From NCBI RefSeq assembly GCF_029784155.1, contig NC_073691.1, forward strand, positions 64,858,839 to 64,922,838: 64,000 nucleotides of DNA, written 5' to 3'. The notes beneath the pieces are model-generated. The model was not told where the DNA came from. It saw nothing but the letters and a program-made list of their open reading frames with translations, and made no database searches. Below are positions 10,577-21,793 of this stretch, one piece after another; position 1 is the first letter of the stretch, and every line of letters begins with the position of its first letter. The position numbers and the translations under genes were made by a program. The stretch comes from Uranotaenia lowii. Taxonomy: Eukaryota > Arthropoda > Insecta > Diptera > Culicidae.

Positions 10577-10578
10577 TG

Positions 10579-10903
10579 TATTTCATCATCTGAAATTGCT
10601 TTTAAATAACGATATAAATGAGGAAATCACAGTTTTGGGTCAATTTAAAACTTTGCATGTTATTTGGTCAATTTGGATTTGGTGGCCCACGATTCCCCAC
10701 CATTTTTCAAAATCCAAAAAAAATATAGCTTTTTTTCAAACAGTCAGAATTTGGGGAAAACAAATTATTTAAATTTTTGAAAAAATACCTCATGAAAATG
10801 TAGATAACCATACCATCTTTTATTTTCATTTTATCTTTTATAATAAAGAAGTTATGAAACAACGAAAAAAAGTGGCCCATGATTCCCCACTTTCCCATAC
10901 GAT
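10579..10903 (+). mobile_element. GTGGGCC-type MITE copy A, right part
   Basis: Continues copy A after the LINE, starting at TATTTCATCATCTGAAATTG, which in copy B follows directly on the left part. It ends with GGCCCATGATTCCCCAC and TTTCCCATA, an imperfect inverse of the left end. TA at each end fits a TA duplication. Confidence 0.8.
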
Positions 10904-11921
10904 TTTTTTTTTAATTTTAATGTCTGTGATCAGATTTAGGATTCCGTATACAATTTTTCGTTTTTGTTTTTTCTTGAATCTCAGCTTTTATCATCTCTCG
11001 TAAAAAGTCCTGATTCTTAATTTTGTTTTGCTTTTCGTACTTGAACTTCTTGCATATTTTATACTCACAACTCATAACTCTCAAAAATGAATAGTAGATA
11101 TTTCAAATGGCAAACCATTTGTATGATTATGATTTGAAATTTTACTTTTGATTTCTATGCAGGATCGGAACTTAAAACAGTCTCGTAACTTGCCATTTTC
11201 ATTTAGATTCACAAGCCAAATTTTGAATTAATAACTGAATAGCGAATTCGTATTGAAAGCTTAAGCATCAATACTTCTTAATTACTCGTGCTTCTCTCTG
11301 GTTTAAAACGATTTAGAGAAACAATGTTTATTGTCTGAATTTGATTCGAATTACTAAATTTTCAGTATTTACTTTAAAATCAATATTTATCATATTTTTA
11401 ATGAGCAGTGCTAAAATAGGTAACTCACAAGAAACGGAAGAATATTTCCTTACTTGTGAAAAAAAATTGTTGTGCGTCTTCATCAAAAGTTCAAGATTGG
11501 GTGTTTAAAATAATCCTGAAAGTACAGATTGTTATAAGTTTGAAAAACAGTCAAAATTGAAAATTCGTCAAAATTCTGTGTTATATTTCAAGAATGCAAA
11601 GTTTCCAAAATGTACCTTATTATGGCAAGGCCGTGCAAAGGGTAATTTAATGGGATTCGAGGAGTTTTAATTATAGTTTTATTTATTGAGCATACAGGTT
11701 TGAAGCGTGATTTAGTTTTGGTTCCAAATCAAGACACTTCCCCAAAATTTTTCTATCAAATCTCAAAAGAATTTAAAATAATTATCAAATAAGTATGGAC
11801 ATATCGATATGAAGTGGATTTTTTAAATCGGTTTTTATTTTACGATTCTAGATGTTCTAATTCAAATTCGTGATTGAACAACTGATAACTTGACCTGATT
11901 TTCTAATTGAATTTAAAAATT
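10904..11921. other. AT-rich intronic DNA, nothing recognised
   Basis: No coding frame of note, no terminal repeats and no clear similarity to other parts of the window. Confidence 0.5.
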
Positions 11922-12361
11922 TAGGAAGTTGCCAGATTGCCCGGTTTTATCCGGGTTTGCCCGGATATATAATAAAAAAATTGACAAAAGTCCTGCTCGG
12001 CCTGTTTGCCCGGATTTTGCTCGGATTTATTCACTTTTTTTTGCAATGCAAAAACAAAAATTGTGTTGTAAAAATTTTTATTTATGCGTCCAACACGAAA
12101 TGTTTGTGGGGAATTTCTAAAAATAATCATGAGAAGTTTTTTGAAAGTTTAATATACAATTATATACCTGCTGATGAAAAAAAAAATTTTTTCTTGATTT
12201 GTGTTGAGAAGTTCCTAGATTTTTACCAAATTTGCTCGGATATTGCGCGGATTTTTGGTCGAAATTTTCAAATCAAGTGCCCAGATTCTGCCAGTATTTC
12301 AGTAATAACTGCCCGAATTTGTCCGGCCCGGGTACGTGCTGAAAAATTTCTGGCAGCCTTA
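11922..12361. mobile_element. TAAGGTTGCC-type MITE copy 1 (~440 bp)
   Basis: Starts TAGGAAGTTGCCAGATTGCC and ends GGTACGTGCT...GGCAGCCTTA. Same family as 17009-17442: both carry repeated CCCGG(A/T) phrases, a GGATAT(A/T) motif near the start and GTCCGGCCCGG(G/C)TACGTGCTGA near the end. The ends are imperfect inverted repeats. No target duplication is visible in this older copy. Open frames across it are incidental. Confidence 0.75.
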
Positions 12362-13059
12362 GGTTATTTTATTTTCTTTGAATATGAAAGTTTCAATTAA
12401 AGGAATTTTTATTCCTTTGTTTTAAAATTCTTATTTTAAATGGATTTTGATTATTTTGAATGTAATTCTGGTTGAAATTAAAAATTGATTATGATTAAAA
12501 ATCTTTATTTAATTTCTTAATGTTCCTGTGACATTGATTTCATGAGCGTTAACTTCATTGCTTGAAATTCATTCTTAAGCTTATTCCTAATTCAAAATAA
12601 ACAACTTCGTTTTGAATAATCTATCATGTGACTTACATAAAAAAGCATTCATTTGCATTTTTTTTGTATGTATCCATTTTATTAAACTTACTTTTTCTTA
12701 GTAAAGTTTATTAATTTCGAATCTTTTCAATTCAATCAACTCTTTTTCCGAATTTGTGTGATGATTATTATAGAAAGATAGTTTACGGTGAACTAAACAA
12801 GCATAGTATTTCTATGTGTTTTGCTTGTTAAAAAAAGGTATGATTGGAATTTATCAAAACTATCTTCTACAATTAGTTTTAAATTGTTCAACGGATGAAT
12901 TAGGTATAAGTTTACTTGTTTTGGATGAAGCAATTGGCATTGAGAACCAAAAATATGAAAAAAGGGCGAAATATTTAATAATATTACAATTTAAGTTTTT
13001 CTCCAAAACTAATATTATTTCCTAAAATTTTCAGCGAAAAAGCCAGACATAATGCTTCT
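12362..13059. other. AT-rich intronic DNA, nothing recognised
   Basis: No supported gene, terminal repeat or tandem array. Confidence 0.5.
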
Positions 13060-14048
13060 ACGACATATTCGAATAGAAAACTGCATTTTAAGGCATTTTT
13101 CAAATATTCCAAGTACTTTAAAAGGCTTTTGAAAAGATTTTCCTCTTGCATTAAGGGATTCAACACTTGAACTATAATATTTTATCAAACAGCTTAGCTT
13201 CATAAACATGACGTAAAATGAAGGAACAAATGTTCTGGGGTAATTTTTAATTAGCAAAATCAGGTCGGAATTCAAAAACTATGATTTCATTTCCAGTATA
13301 TCACATTTTTCCAGTTTCAAGACGCAGATGGTAGCACCATCTTGCAGTTAAATCCAATTAATGTCTCATTATTGATTTTTCAGGTAGATTTAGGCCCACA
13401 TACATCATTTCAAGGTTGTTTTCCTACACATTTTTTTGGAGTTCCGGTGAAGAAAGCTTCACTCGATTTGCAAAAATTCATCAGCTCAAGAATTTACCAC
13501 CGCCGAAGTTTCTGCTCATCTTCACTTCCATTCCATACCAATAATACAACTAGCCATCTGGTCTATGAAGCTCCATCGGAAGTACAACAACATTGATTAT
13601 CGGTCCAAGGAATTCACTTTTTAAAGACCTTGATGCAATTCTAATTATTTGATTTGGTGATCTTAGAATTTCCAAGGCGTCCGCGGGTTCCCAAGTACGT
13701 ATTCTTTGACCAAGCCATGCATCATACTTCAACTAATCCCGAATAGTCGAAAATGATTCTCAATTCTGTATAACAGCAAAATAGTGCTGCCATCTACGAC
13801 TTAAAACTGAAACAATAGTGTTGATTAGAAAAATTGATATTTGAATAAGAAGCCTGTTTTTTACTCCAATTCAGCCTAGAATCTATACTTCATCATGTCA
13901 CGTCATGTTAATGAAGAAATTAAGCAGTTTAATGGAGCATTATATCTCAAGTGTTGAATTCCTTATTGCAAGAGGAAAATTTCTTAAAAGCCTTTGAAAT
14001 CATTTGGAACACTTGAAATCGCCATAAAATGCAGTTATCGATCAAGAA
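13060..14048. repeat. imperfect inverted repeat (~280 bp arms)
   Basis: The left arm (about 13060-13345) pairs with the right arm (about 13775-14048). Matching stretches include CAAGTGTTGAAT, TGCAAGAGGAAAAT, CGTCATGTT and a GTGCT(A/G)CCATCT block near the inner ends. The ~430 bp spacer has no clear gene. It is probably an old foldback or TIR element; no target duplication was located. Confidence 0.65.
13370..13389 (+). promoter_or_regulatory. possible recursive-splice (ratchet) site
   Basis: TTGATTTTTCAG directly followed by GTAGAT (junction 13383|13384) has the form of a zero-length exon: pyrimidine tract, AG, then GT. Long fly introns often use such sites. The donor half is not the ideal GTAAGT and the site sits in repeat-like DNA, so this is a weak candidate. 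Confidence 0.2.
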
Positions 14049-14360
14049 GTTCATGAAAGCTTTCCCTTACTAAATTTTAGAAAAAATATTGATTTTTGTA
14101 GAAAAAAAAACAACGATTTTCTTATTCAATGTGCGTTCTCGCTACATTTAAATTTCGAAACCATTCACCGAGAGTGTTATTTATTTTCAAAATCAAAGAA
14201 ATTAATATTTATGAATTCTTTGTTATGGAATCTAAGCTATGTCCTTCATTTGATTCAAAAGTGCATACAATTATGTACATTGGACTACAACGTGGTATCA
14301 GCACTCTTCAGCGGTATAAATTTTTGAGGTACATTTTTTTTTTATTTTAGTTGGTAACCA
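14049..14360. other. AT-rich intronic DNA, nothing recognised
   Basis: No supported feature between the inverted repeat and the GC-rich block. Confidence 0.5.
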
Positions 14361-14599
14361 CAGGTGGTAAATCCCGGTTTACGGATTGTATTCCAAGGCA
14401 CGGCAAGCCACCGCGTCCCCCCAGTTTGCTACTCTGGGTCCATGGGTACAATGGGAAGACTCATGATATACTCCGTGTATACCCCCTACTCCCTAAACTC
14501 CACCTGGGGCCGCAGACCTGGTTCCCACCTCGAACTGTTTAGTACACTATGCTTCAACAGTGGGAGGTCTATTCGCGCTAATGCGCTCAAAGGCAATAC

Positions 14600-15070
14600 T
14601 CATTAACGAGACCACTATCAGCAAAACCTCTCATCCTTACGAATCGACGCCTGAACTCTCCTCTAACGACTTGAGAACCGACATCTCCTCGCAATGATTC
14701 GAGATTCCCACACAAACCTCTCCTCTTCGCGACTTGAGGCCTGATCTCTCCTCTAACGACTTGAGATCCTACCCCTCCTCGCATCGACTCGAGGTTTACC
14801 TCTCCTCTGCACGATTCAAGGCCCGATCTCTCCTCTAACGACTTGAAATCTGACCTCTCCTCGTAATGACTCGAGGTGACCACTTGTACCCCTCCTCTTG
14901 TTGGTAAGGGGCCTGATCCCTCCTCTTACGACTCGGGACCCGACCTCTTATCATAAAGACTCCGGGGTTGACCACACAAACCTCTCCGCCTGAAGGTTTG
15001 AGGCCTGACCTCGCCTCTAACGACTCGAAGCCCGACCTCTTATCTTCAGGGTTCGAAGTTTGCCACCTTG
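14600..15070. repeat. tandem array of ~28-30 bp units grouped in ~90 bp
   Basis: The core CTCCTCTAACGACTTGAG recurs at about 14659, 14749 and 14831, with degenerate variants between and after (CTCCTCGCAATGATTCGAG, TCGCCTCTAACGACTCGAAG). Spacing between best matches is about 90 and 82 bp, each made of roughly three sub-units alternating TCTCC and CGACTYGAG phrases. Confidence 0.75.
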
Positions 15071-15076
15071 CACGTC

Positions 15077-15128
15077 GTGTGCCAGATCGAGAGCAGCTTA
15101 TCCTAGACTCGCGCCTGTCACGGCACAC
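15077..15128. repeat. 52-bp direct repeat, copy 1
   Basis: Starts GTGTGCC and ends GGCACAC, so the unit is itself bounded by a 7-bp inverted repeat. It differs from copy 2 (15560-15611) by a single base. Confidence 0.85.
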
Positions 15129-15559
15129 GCGCGGGACTTAACGCAACGACTCGGATGATTCCCGACGAAGACGTCATCCTACACCGACTCGAATGGCTCG
15201 CCCGGCGTCGAGAGCCACTCTACCCGTGGGTATTCCCTGAACGTGGAATAACCCTTTCCCAACGATTTCCACTGCGAAGAAGGTCATGTCTTATCCCCGC
15301 AGCTTCTGTCGTTGAGAACCGCTCCACTCGGATACTCCCCGAAGGTGGAGCATCCTACTCACGAACGCGGCGCACCCACGGCATCCGCTACGCAGAAGGT
15401 ATTGTCTTATCTTTGTAACTTCAAACCGTGGGGTCGGACGCACTCTTCTCGACAGCCCCCCGTCGATGGGGTCAGTCTACTCCGACCGTTGTCCGGTCTT
15501 CTTTATCCCCCTTGGTTGGCAACCCTGGGATTTTTGGCCCGCGGATTTTCCTGCCCGTT

Positions 15560-15611
15560 GTGTGCCAAATCGAGAGCAGCTTATCCTAGACTCGCGCCTG
15601 TCACGGCACAC
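15560..15611. repeat. 52-bp direct repeat, copy 2
   Basis: Same 52 bases as 15077-15128 with one G/A difference, 483 bp further on. Near identity inside otherwise diverged DNA suggests recent duplication or a functional constraint such as a stem-loop. Confidence 0.85.
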
Positions 15612-15660
15612 ATTTGTTGCTTTTCGACAAGAAACCTCTAACCCCAACCGGAAGTCATAA

Positions 15661-17008
15661 CTAATGAGGGTCTAGCAAAGTCAAACATTCATTCAAAACT
15701 CGCTGAAATTGATGAAATAGTTGGGGCAACTTTAAGTAGTCCACCACCTTGAGTGGCCCCAACTAAGTAGACAAGTTCCAACCACCTATCGGAGCCTAAT
15801 ATCTATCACAAGTGTCTCAAAAGGAAATCGTTAATACGAGCTGAGGTTAACGATTTTCTTAGAACTCTAATCCATTTGGTTTGACGACGATAATCTCTAA
15901 CTGCCAGCATCCCTCGTCGAAGTCGATGTCAACCGCACGTTTGGCGCGTTTGAGTTCAAACACATTCGAATTATTATTTTATTGCATCATATAACTGGCA
16001 CCTACATAGAAGGTATGCTTTGAAAAAAAAAAAGGCGAATTCTATCCATCATCACCCGAACGACGACTGTCTAGTTGGACATTTTTACGATTTCAAAGAC
16101 CTCTTCTAGAGCCCAGAAGAGACATATGGGCCCGACGGTTGGGCGCAATTAACGGATCAGTCAGTCGAATCATTTCGAATTACCGTGTGGCACTTGAAAA
16201 ATCGTTTGGACCTGTCAATCCGGTTGAACGACATGAGTGCGCTCGTATATACAAACAAGAATTCAAGTGGTTTTATTATTTTGATTGAATTTATTTTTCA
16301 AACTAACTTTATCTGGGAACCGAGGCGAAAAAATGACCACTTAATCGGCAACTCAATTTTCCTACCTTCAGAAGTAAGTCAAAAGACCGGTAGACGCGCT
16401 ACGAGTGGTAAAAAGCTCAAGCTTTCAAAAATATCTACATTCCATTCTTGCGAATTTACCTCCTCCATAAAGGAAACTCATCAGAAAAAATGTGAAGTGT
16501 TAAGGAAACCTCCCCTTTAAGAAAAAAAAAAAGAATCGGACTGCAATACCTCCCACTGATTTATTGGCAAATTGATGCGGGTCGAACTTAACTAAGTTGT
16601 AAGCGCCGTATGGGTCGTGCATTGGATCTGACAGAAAAAACGCCATACCTATATGTTAAACAAGGTGAAAACGCGATTTGCGGCAAACTATTATGACTAC
16701 ACCATTCATACCGGAGGTATTAGAGGGAAAGTAAATATGAACGGACTCGGTTGATGCATCATGGAAACACTAGAGGATTTTTTAAACATATGTGAAAGAA
16801 CTTTCAATCTTTGTTTTCAATTATATCTGCAGAAACATAAAAATAAATCATATATGCTCTCTTGCCCTTAACGTAGACTTACCAGATAATTTAAAATGTA
16901 AACGGAACATTTCACGAAAAAAATGCGAGAAATCGCCGAAAAACGCGGGACATTATAGAAACTCACAAGAATCCAATTTTTATAACCACTCCTTTACATA
17001 TGCTAAAA
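15661..17008. other. intronic DNA, probably old repeat debris
   Basis: 15661-16180 has a mixed composition continuing from the GC-rich block. The remainder is AT-rich. A short CATTTCACGAAAAAAATGCG stretch near 16906 resembles, on the other strand, the GTCCCGC/TTTCGTGAAATGTCCCGC fragments near 21840-21910. No gene seen. Confidence 0.45.
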
Positions 17009-17442
17009 TAAGGTTGCCAAATTGCCCGGTTTTATGCAGGTTTGTCCTGATATTTAATACAAAATTTGGGCACAGACTCGGACGGGTTTCCCGAAATTCG
17101 TTGAAAAATGTCCGAATTTTGCCCCGTAGTTATTCACTTTATTTGACAAATCAAACAAAACAAAACAAACTGTGTTGTTAAAATTTTCTATTTATGCCTC
17201 CAAATCGAAATTTTGTGAGCCAGTTTTATAAAAATTATCATGACAGCTTTTTTGATTTTTTTTTTCAATTTTTTCTTGATTTTTGTTGAGCAATTTCTGG
17301 GTTTTAGCTAAATTTGTCCGGATATTGCAGGATTGTTGGTCATCAATTTTAAAATCAAATGTTCGGATTTTGCCAGGTTTTTAAACGAAATTGCCGGATT
17401 TGTCCGGCCCGGCTACGTGCTGAAATCAACTCGGCAACCTTA
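17009..17442. mobile_element. TAAGGTTGCC-type MITE copy 2 (434 bp)
   Basis: Perfect 10-bp ends TAAGGTTGCC (17009-17018) and GGCAACCTTA (17433-17442). The flanks TGCTAAAA (17001-17008) and TTTTAAAA (17443-17450) agree at 6 of 8 positions, a plausible decayed 8-bp duplication. It shares its internal GTCCGGCCCGGCTACGTGCT phrase with copy 1. Confidence 0.8.
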
Positions 17443-17888
17443 TTTTAAAACAGTTCATAAATAGGAGGTATTTTATAAAATATGGATAAATGAAATATGT
17501 TTAAAAGATTTAATTCCCATGAAAACTTCCATCTTTGTATTCTGCGAACACTCAATTCAAAAATATTGTAAAATCCGAAATTTGAAGGAAGCTTTTCAAT
17601 TTTTTTAACAGCGGTTCTTTATCATCTACCAAATTTGTTTAGTTAACCCGTCTATTCATAAATTGTTTGATTGAAAATAATTTTTCTTCGTTCGGTAGCC
17701 CTGTTCTAATTTATCCGAGATTTGACTTTTTCCTAAAGCTTTCATGGGATTCCGCTAGGATTCCGGTGAAACATCTGAAGCCATCATCATTTGGAGGCAG
17801 CTTAATGAATATTTTCATTAATCAAAAAATATTAACTTCGCTGAACCGTGCTCAAAAAACGCTTAACTGCACAAGATTGTTATGGTGA
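17443..17888. other. AT-rich intronic DNA, nothing recognised
   Basis: No supported feature between two MITE copies. Confidence 0.5.
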
Positions 17889-18048
17889 TGCTAAGATAAG
17901 CTTGCCAGATTTTCCGGTTTAACCCGTAGTTGCCCGGATATATGACACAAAATTTAGGAAAATGTCGGCTCAGGTTTTTTGATAAAATTGTCCGGATTCG
18001 CCCTGTTTGTATATGTCTAGAAAATATTCCAACAACCTTATGCTAAGA
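17889..18048. mobile_element. short TAAGGTTGCC-type MITE with exact 8-bp duplication (hAT-type)
   Basis: The element at 17897-18040 (144 bp) starts TAAGCTTGCCAGA and ends CAACCTTA. It is flanked by identical TGCTAAGA at 17889-17896 and 18041-18048. An 8-bp duplication is the signature of the hAT superfamily. This assigns the whole family (copies at 11922, 17009 and probably 46999), although the transposase source is not in the window. Confidence 0.85.
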
Positions 18049-18856
18049 ACTGAACGAGTTATTTAATCTTGTTAAACTTTGAAAAAAAAAATGCTGATAA
18101 CTTTGAGAGAAAAGGGTAAATTATATTTGAATAATTATCTGTGTTTAACCAATGAAATTGAGACTAAATTTAGGTTTTACCGGTGTAAGTCAGCGGAACT
18201 TCATAAAAGTGTTATTAATTTTTTTCAGCCTTATTCTTTAAGTAAGATCATCTTAGTTCTGAATATCATAGATGGATAAAATAAGATTAGAAAACAAATG
18301 CCAGAAGTTGAAAATTATTCGAGGGAAGATTTTATAAGAAGCGTTTCATCAAGCACGGACCAAATATTTGAAGTGGTAGAATCGGAGAAGATTTAGTCTA
18401 CCACAAAAGTTTTCTCAGAAGAAAGCGGGACATGTCATTGTTCTTTGTGGATAGGGGAAGAATTTTGGTGAGTAAGTTATTTGGTTTCTTCCATTTCAGA
18501 AGCATATTTGATAATAAGAATACTGTCAAAATCATTCTCATCAACAAGCCAAAATGTGCTGATGTAGAAATTGCGGAAATTTTTTCTCCAAGCGGGCATG
18601 CCATCGGTGCTATTTATCCCAAAGAAGAGGTTGCAAAATTCCAATGCCGATCGGAGCTAACTCTGAGCCGAAAATGCGCTGAAATGTTCATTGCGCCAAA
18701 GATGGTATGATTATTTTCCCGTTACCGGTAGAAAGATTCGAGTTCTCAGGTAAAATCACTGCATACAAACATTCAAACGAAACAAGAATAACATTTCATG
18801 GAATTTTCATTCTATTGAATAATTTATCCCAGCAAAAAAAAATTTTAAAAAAAATT
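18049..18856. other. intronic DNA, no gene recognised
   Basis: An open frame at 18432-18710 (92 codons) has reasonable amino-acid diversity but no motif I can place, no neighbour support and no clear splice context. I leave it uncalled. Confidence 0.45.
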
Positions 18857-18950
18857 GCCGGTGATGAGAATCGAACCCATAACAATTTTCTACCTTCCTC
18901 TTACCCATCCGACAGCTTAATCAGTGTTCCACCTGAGCCAGATGGAGAAC
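18857..18950 (-). repeat. tRNA-derived (SINE-like) sequence with A and B boxes
   Basis: On the minus strand, TGGCTCAGGTGG (18929-18940) fits a Pol III A box and GGGTTCGATTCTC (18867-18879) a B box. The interval is long (94 nt overall), as in tRNAs with a long variable arm, but the 5' and 3' ends do not pair into an acceptor stem. I therefore read it as tRNA-derived repeat DNA, not a working tRNA gene. Confidence 0.6.
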
Positions 18951-20327
18951 GAGAGTTAATTGTCATTGTTTTTGATCGTTTTTCACCAAAAAAACGCACA
19001 GTTTCTGACGTTTGGCTAGGGGTTTGCCTGTATTGTCTTATTATGGAAAAAAACTGTTTTTTGCTTTCCTCCTGCCTACTTACATACATACACACACAGC
19101 CGGGCAGTTCGGCCAGAGGTTGTTGGCCGGTGATTTAAAACAAGGAAAGGTTTTTTTTCTCTTTAGTTTCCCTAATGCCACCTTACATTCAAATGCACAG
19201 CATTGATCGATTGGTTAATTTATTCATTCTTTGTTTCCATCCTCCTTTATCTTGTGATGGGATAGGGAGGGAATGAAAACGTGTTTATTTTGTTTTTTTT
19301 TTCGCAATGCGGTTGCGCTGTGAGGCTAATGCCGGCGGTCGAATCATCGCCACTAGCGATCACATCTTATGCCAATGATGTTGAAATACTCAGAACTCAT
19401 GATTGGATTAAAGGTTGAATTTTGGGTGTAAAGATAAGATCTTCGATGTTAGTATACAAGCATTGCTGGTCGGCTCCTCTCAAATAAAAAAGAGCCTGGC
19501 GAAAACAACAATGTTTTCAGTTCGGCTTCCGAGTGTAATCCTCTCTCGTCGATCCTGCTTCACTCGTTATTCGAACCTCACTCTTGATTGCAGTGCGATT
19601 TATCACTTGCATAGATTGAGGGGAGCAGACGGAAGAAATTACACTCTCTTTCATTGAACGAGCCATTCTGAGGGGTTTTTGCATCCATGTATACAAGAGT
19701 AAAGAATTATAAATCGAGGAAACTGATGACAGTCAATACTACATGCTTTTAAAGGAACGAATTACAAATGATTCACATCATTCTCTCAAAGAAAGAAAGA
19801 AATTTGAACTTGATATCGAAATAAAATTTTATGTTTCGATTTGAGCCCCTCTTCACTTCCTGAATTACACTCGGACCACCCGGAAAAATAACTTGTAAAA
19901 TTGTGGATAATCGGCAATGTGTGTTTCAAAATTCACATTAAAAAATAAATTCCTAGTAAGAGGAAATTTTCGAAAAACCTTAACCAATGTTCGATCGATG
20001 AAGTTACAAACCAAGATTTAAAAAAAAATTTTGATCAAAATCCCAAGAAGTGAAAATTTTTGAAACAGAAAAATAAAATACAGTCGAATAACTAGGATAT
20101 TCAATCTTGGCTAGACAGTTTTAAGAAATTATAAACAGTAATTTATTTAATAAGACTTATTTTAATATTTGTTTTATTTTTTCCTAAACGCGGGTGTTGC
20201 AACGCACATAGGGGCTGCGCTAGTCATTCTTAAAATAATCGGCTGTCTCCAAAGATGTTGGGACTAGAATTAGTCGATCTTCAGGAAAAGATCGATCTAA
20301 CTAAAAAAAACCTTATCTTGAAGATCG
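18951..20327. other. intronic DNA, nothing recognised
   Basis: A short CA-rich run lies near 19082-19100, with mixed-composition sequence around 19310-19680 and AT-rich sequence beyond. No gene or element boundary could be supported. Confidence 0.45.
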
Positions 20328-21480
20328 GGTAGGGTCTAACGGGTAAAAAAACACCATTTTCACGATTTTTTTCAAGAGCTATCGTTCAAACAAATGTATT
20401 CAAATTTTTTGCATTATACAAAGCATTGTTAAAAGAACATTTAGTAATTTTTTCGTAGAAAAATATTGAAAAATGAGCCGGTGACGGGGCACTTTCGAGG
20501 ATGCCATTTAGAAAACAGGATTTGCGGTGGACACTGTATCTCAGCACAGAATCATCTGAAGTCGAAAAATTAGACCAAAATATTTTTAATTGATGTTTTT
20601 CTGGACCCCAACGTTTTTATTTAACTTAAAAAAAAATTTTATGAAATTTTTGTGGCTGTTTGAAATAAAAACTACGATTTTTCACGAAAAATTACGCCTT
20701 TTTTATCTGTAAAATCTCCCCAAAGTAAAAAAAAAAAGAAAAACGTTGGGGTTTGGTATTTTATATGTAGAATATATGTTCCAAATTTGAAAAGAATCGG
20801 ATAAGTAGTTTTCAAATGACAATGTCCACGGACTTTAAAAATGTGCTTTCGAGAAAAACGCGTAAGAAGTTTCTGCTCTTGATTTCTTGCAGTATAAAAT
20901 AGGAGGAGATATAGGCCTATAATTTTTACAATTTTGCTTCGATTGACTTGAAAATTTGACACAACATTCTTGAAACGTTCTACAATAAGAAAATAAAAAA
21001 ATAAAAAAAAAAACGATTTTTTCAAAGTGTTAGACCCTACCTACCCCCTACCTACCTAAAGTAGCCATGCAATACCTCGCTAGGCACCCAGCAGGGATTT
21101 CAATTGAATTTATTGTTTGTCAATGCGAAAAGACATACCTCTGCTAAACAGCCAATAACTTTTTTGCCTTATAAGATACGAAATTACGGTCTTCTACAAA
21201 GTTGTTCAGCGAAAAATTTCCTTTCGGAATTTTATAAATTGGCACAAAAACTGTCAGCTGACACGGTTCCACAGAAGAATAAAAAATGATGTTGATTTTT
21301 CAGTACAAAATATTCAATTTTCCCATACAAACCTAATAGTTCAAATTTACTCATGTAAACGTTACTTAAAAATTCTGCAAAAAATCATGGATGAGTTTTG
21401 GACCAAGACGAAGCTTTTTAGACCCCAGGGCTTGAGAAATTCAAAAATGACCCCAAATCGACTCAGTCTATTGACCACAC
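20328..21480. repeat. dispersed ~1.1 kb repeat, copy 1
   Basis: Starts GGTAGGGTCTAACGGGTAAA. An inverse GTTAGACCCTACC lies at 21029-21041, giving a 13-bp perfect inverted repeat around the first 714 bp. Similarity to copy 2 (25011-26045) continues beyond it, e.g. TTACGGTCTTC, ATGTAAACGTTACTT and the GACCAAG(A/C)GAAGCTTTTTA-like stretch. It is non-coding and is probably a DNA element or satellite-like repeat. Confidence 0.7.
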
Positions 21481-21534
21481 TGACATGACTTAGAACAAAA
21501 ATTCAACCATTTTCTGTCTAATTTTTTGTTGTCA

Positions 21535-21793
21535 GATTTTGCAGGTTCGCAATACCGACGGCAGGTGGCGAACCTGAAAAATTTGACAAAAAATGCCCTG
21601 TAGGAAAATGGTCCTGTTTAGCCCGATTTTATCGTAGAAATTGCGTGTTTTATTTTTAAAGTTTGGTGGCATTTCCTAACTGGAATAGCATTTCTCCAAA
21701 TCGATCGATGCGCACTCTGGAATCGACATTGCGTACTGTTGGAAAAATTATCCAGAAAACGAAATCGAGTGTCCAGTCAGTATGGTCAGTGGT
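21535..21793. repeat. inverted-orientation partner of 59680-59960
   Basis: Contains GATTTTGCAGGTTCGCAATA, then CCTGTAGGAAAATG, CGATTTTATCGTAGAAATTG, ATCGATCGATGCGCA and GAGTGTCCAGTCAGTATG. The same phrases appear in reverse complement and reverse order at 59680-59960. This copy's hairpin is degraded compared with the other. Confidence 0.75.

Larger units (their letters stand above)
7321..10578 (-). mobile_element. non-LTR retrotransposon (CR1/L2-like), 5'-truncated, antisense to yellow
   Basis: Boundaries come from the interruption of MITE copy A compared with the uninterrupted copy B. TATTT occurs at both junctions (7316-7320 and 10579-10583) and is a plausible short target duplication. The element contains an intact ORF2 (7568-10477), a ~250 bp 3'UTR, and at the 5' edge 25 codons that look like the end of ORF1 (10499-10576). 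There is no long poly(A) tail, consistent with the CR1/L2 side of the Jockey superfamily. Confidence 0.8.
14361..15660. repeat. GC-rich retroelement-like block, unclassified
   Basis: Composition changes abruptly from about 30% to about 55% GC (by eye). It holds a tandem array (14600-15070) and two copies of a 52-bp sequence (15077-15128 and 15560-15611). Open frames run on both strands but carry no recognisable protein domain. It resembles the untranslated or regulatory part of a retrotransposon more than a host gene, but I cannot assign a family. Confidence 0.5.

Noticed and set aside
14351..15641. Several overlapping frames in the GC-rich block
   Set aside because: They run on both strands through tandem repeats and show no protein domain; open because of composition.
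18432..18710. 92-codon frame with mixed composition
   Set aside because: Considered as a transposase fragment, but no DDE block or other motif could be placed, so it is left uncalled.
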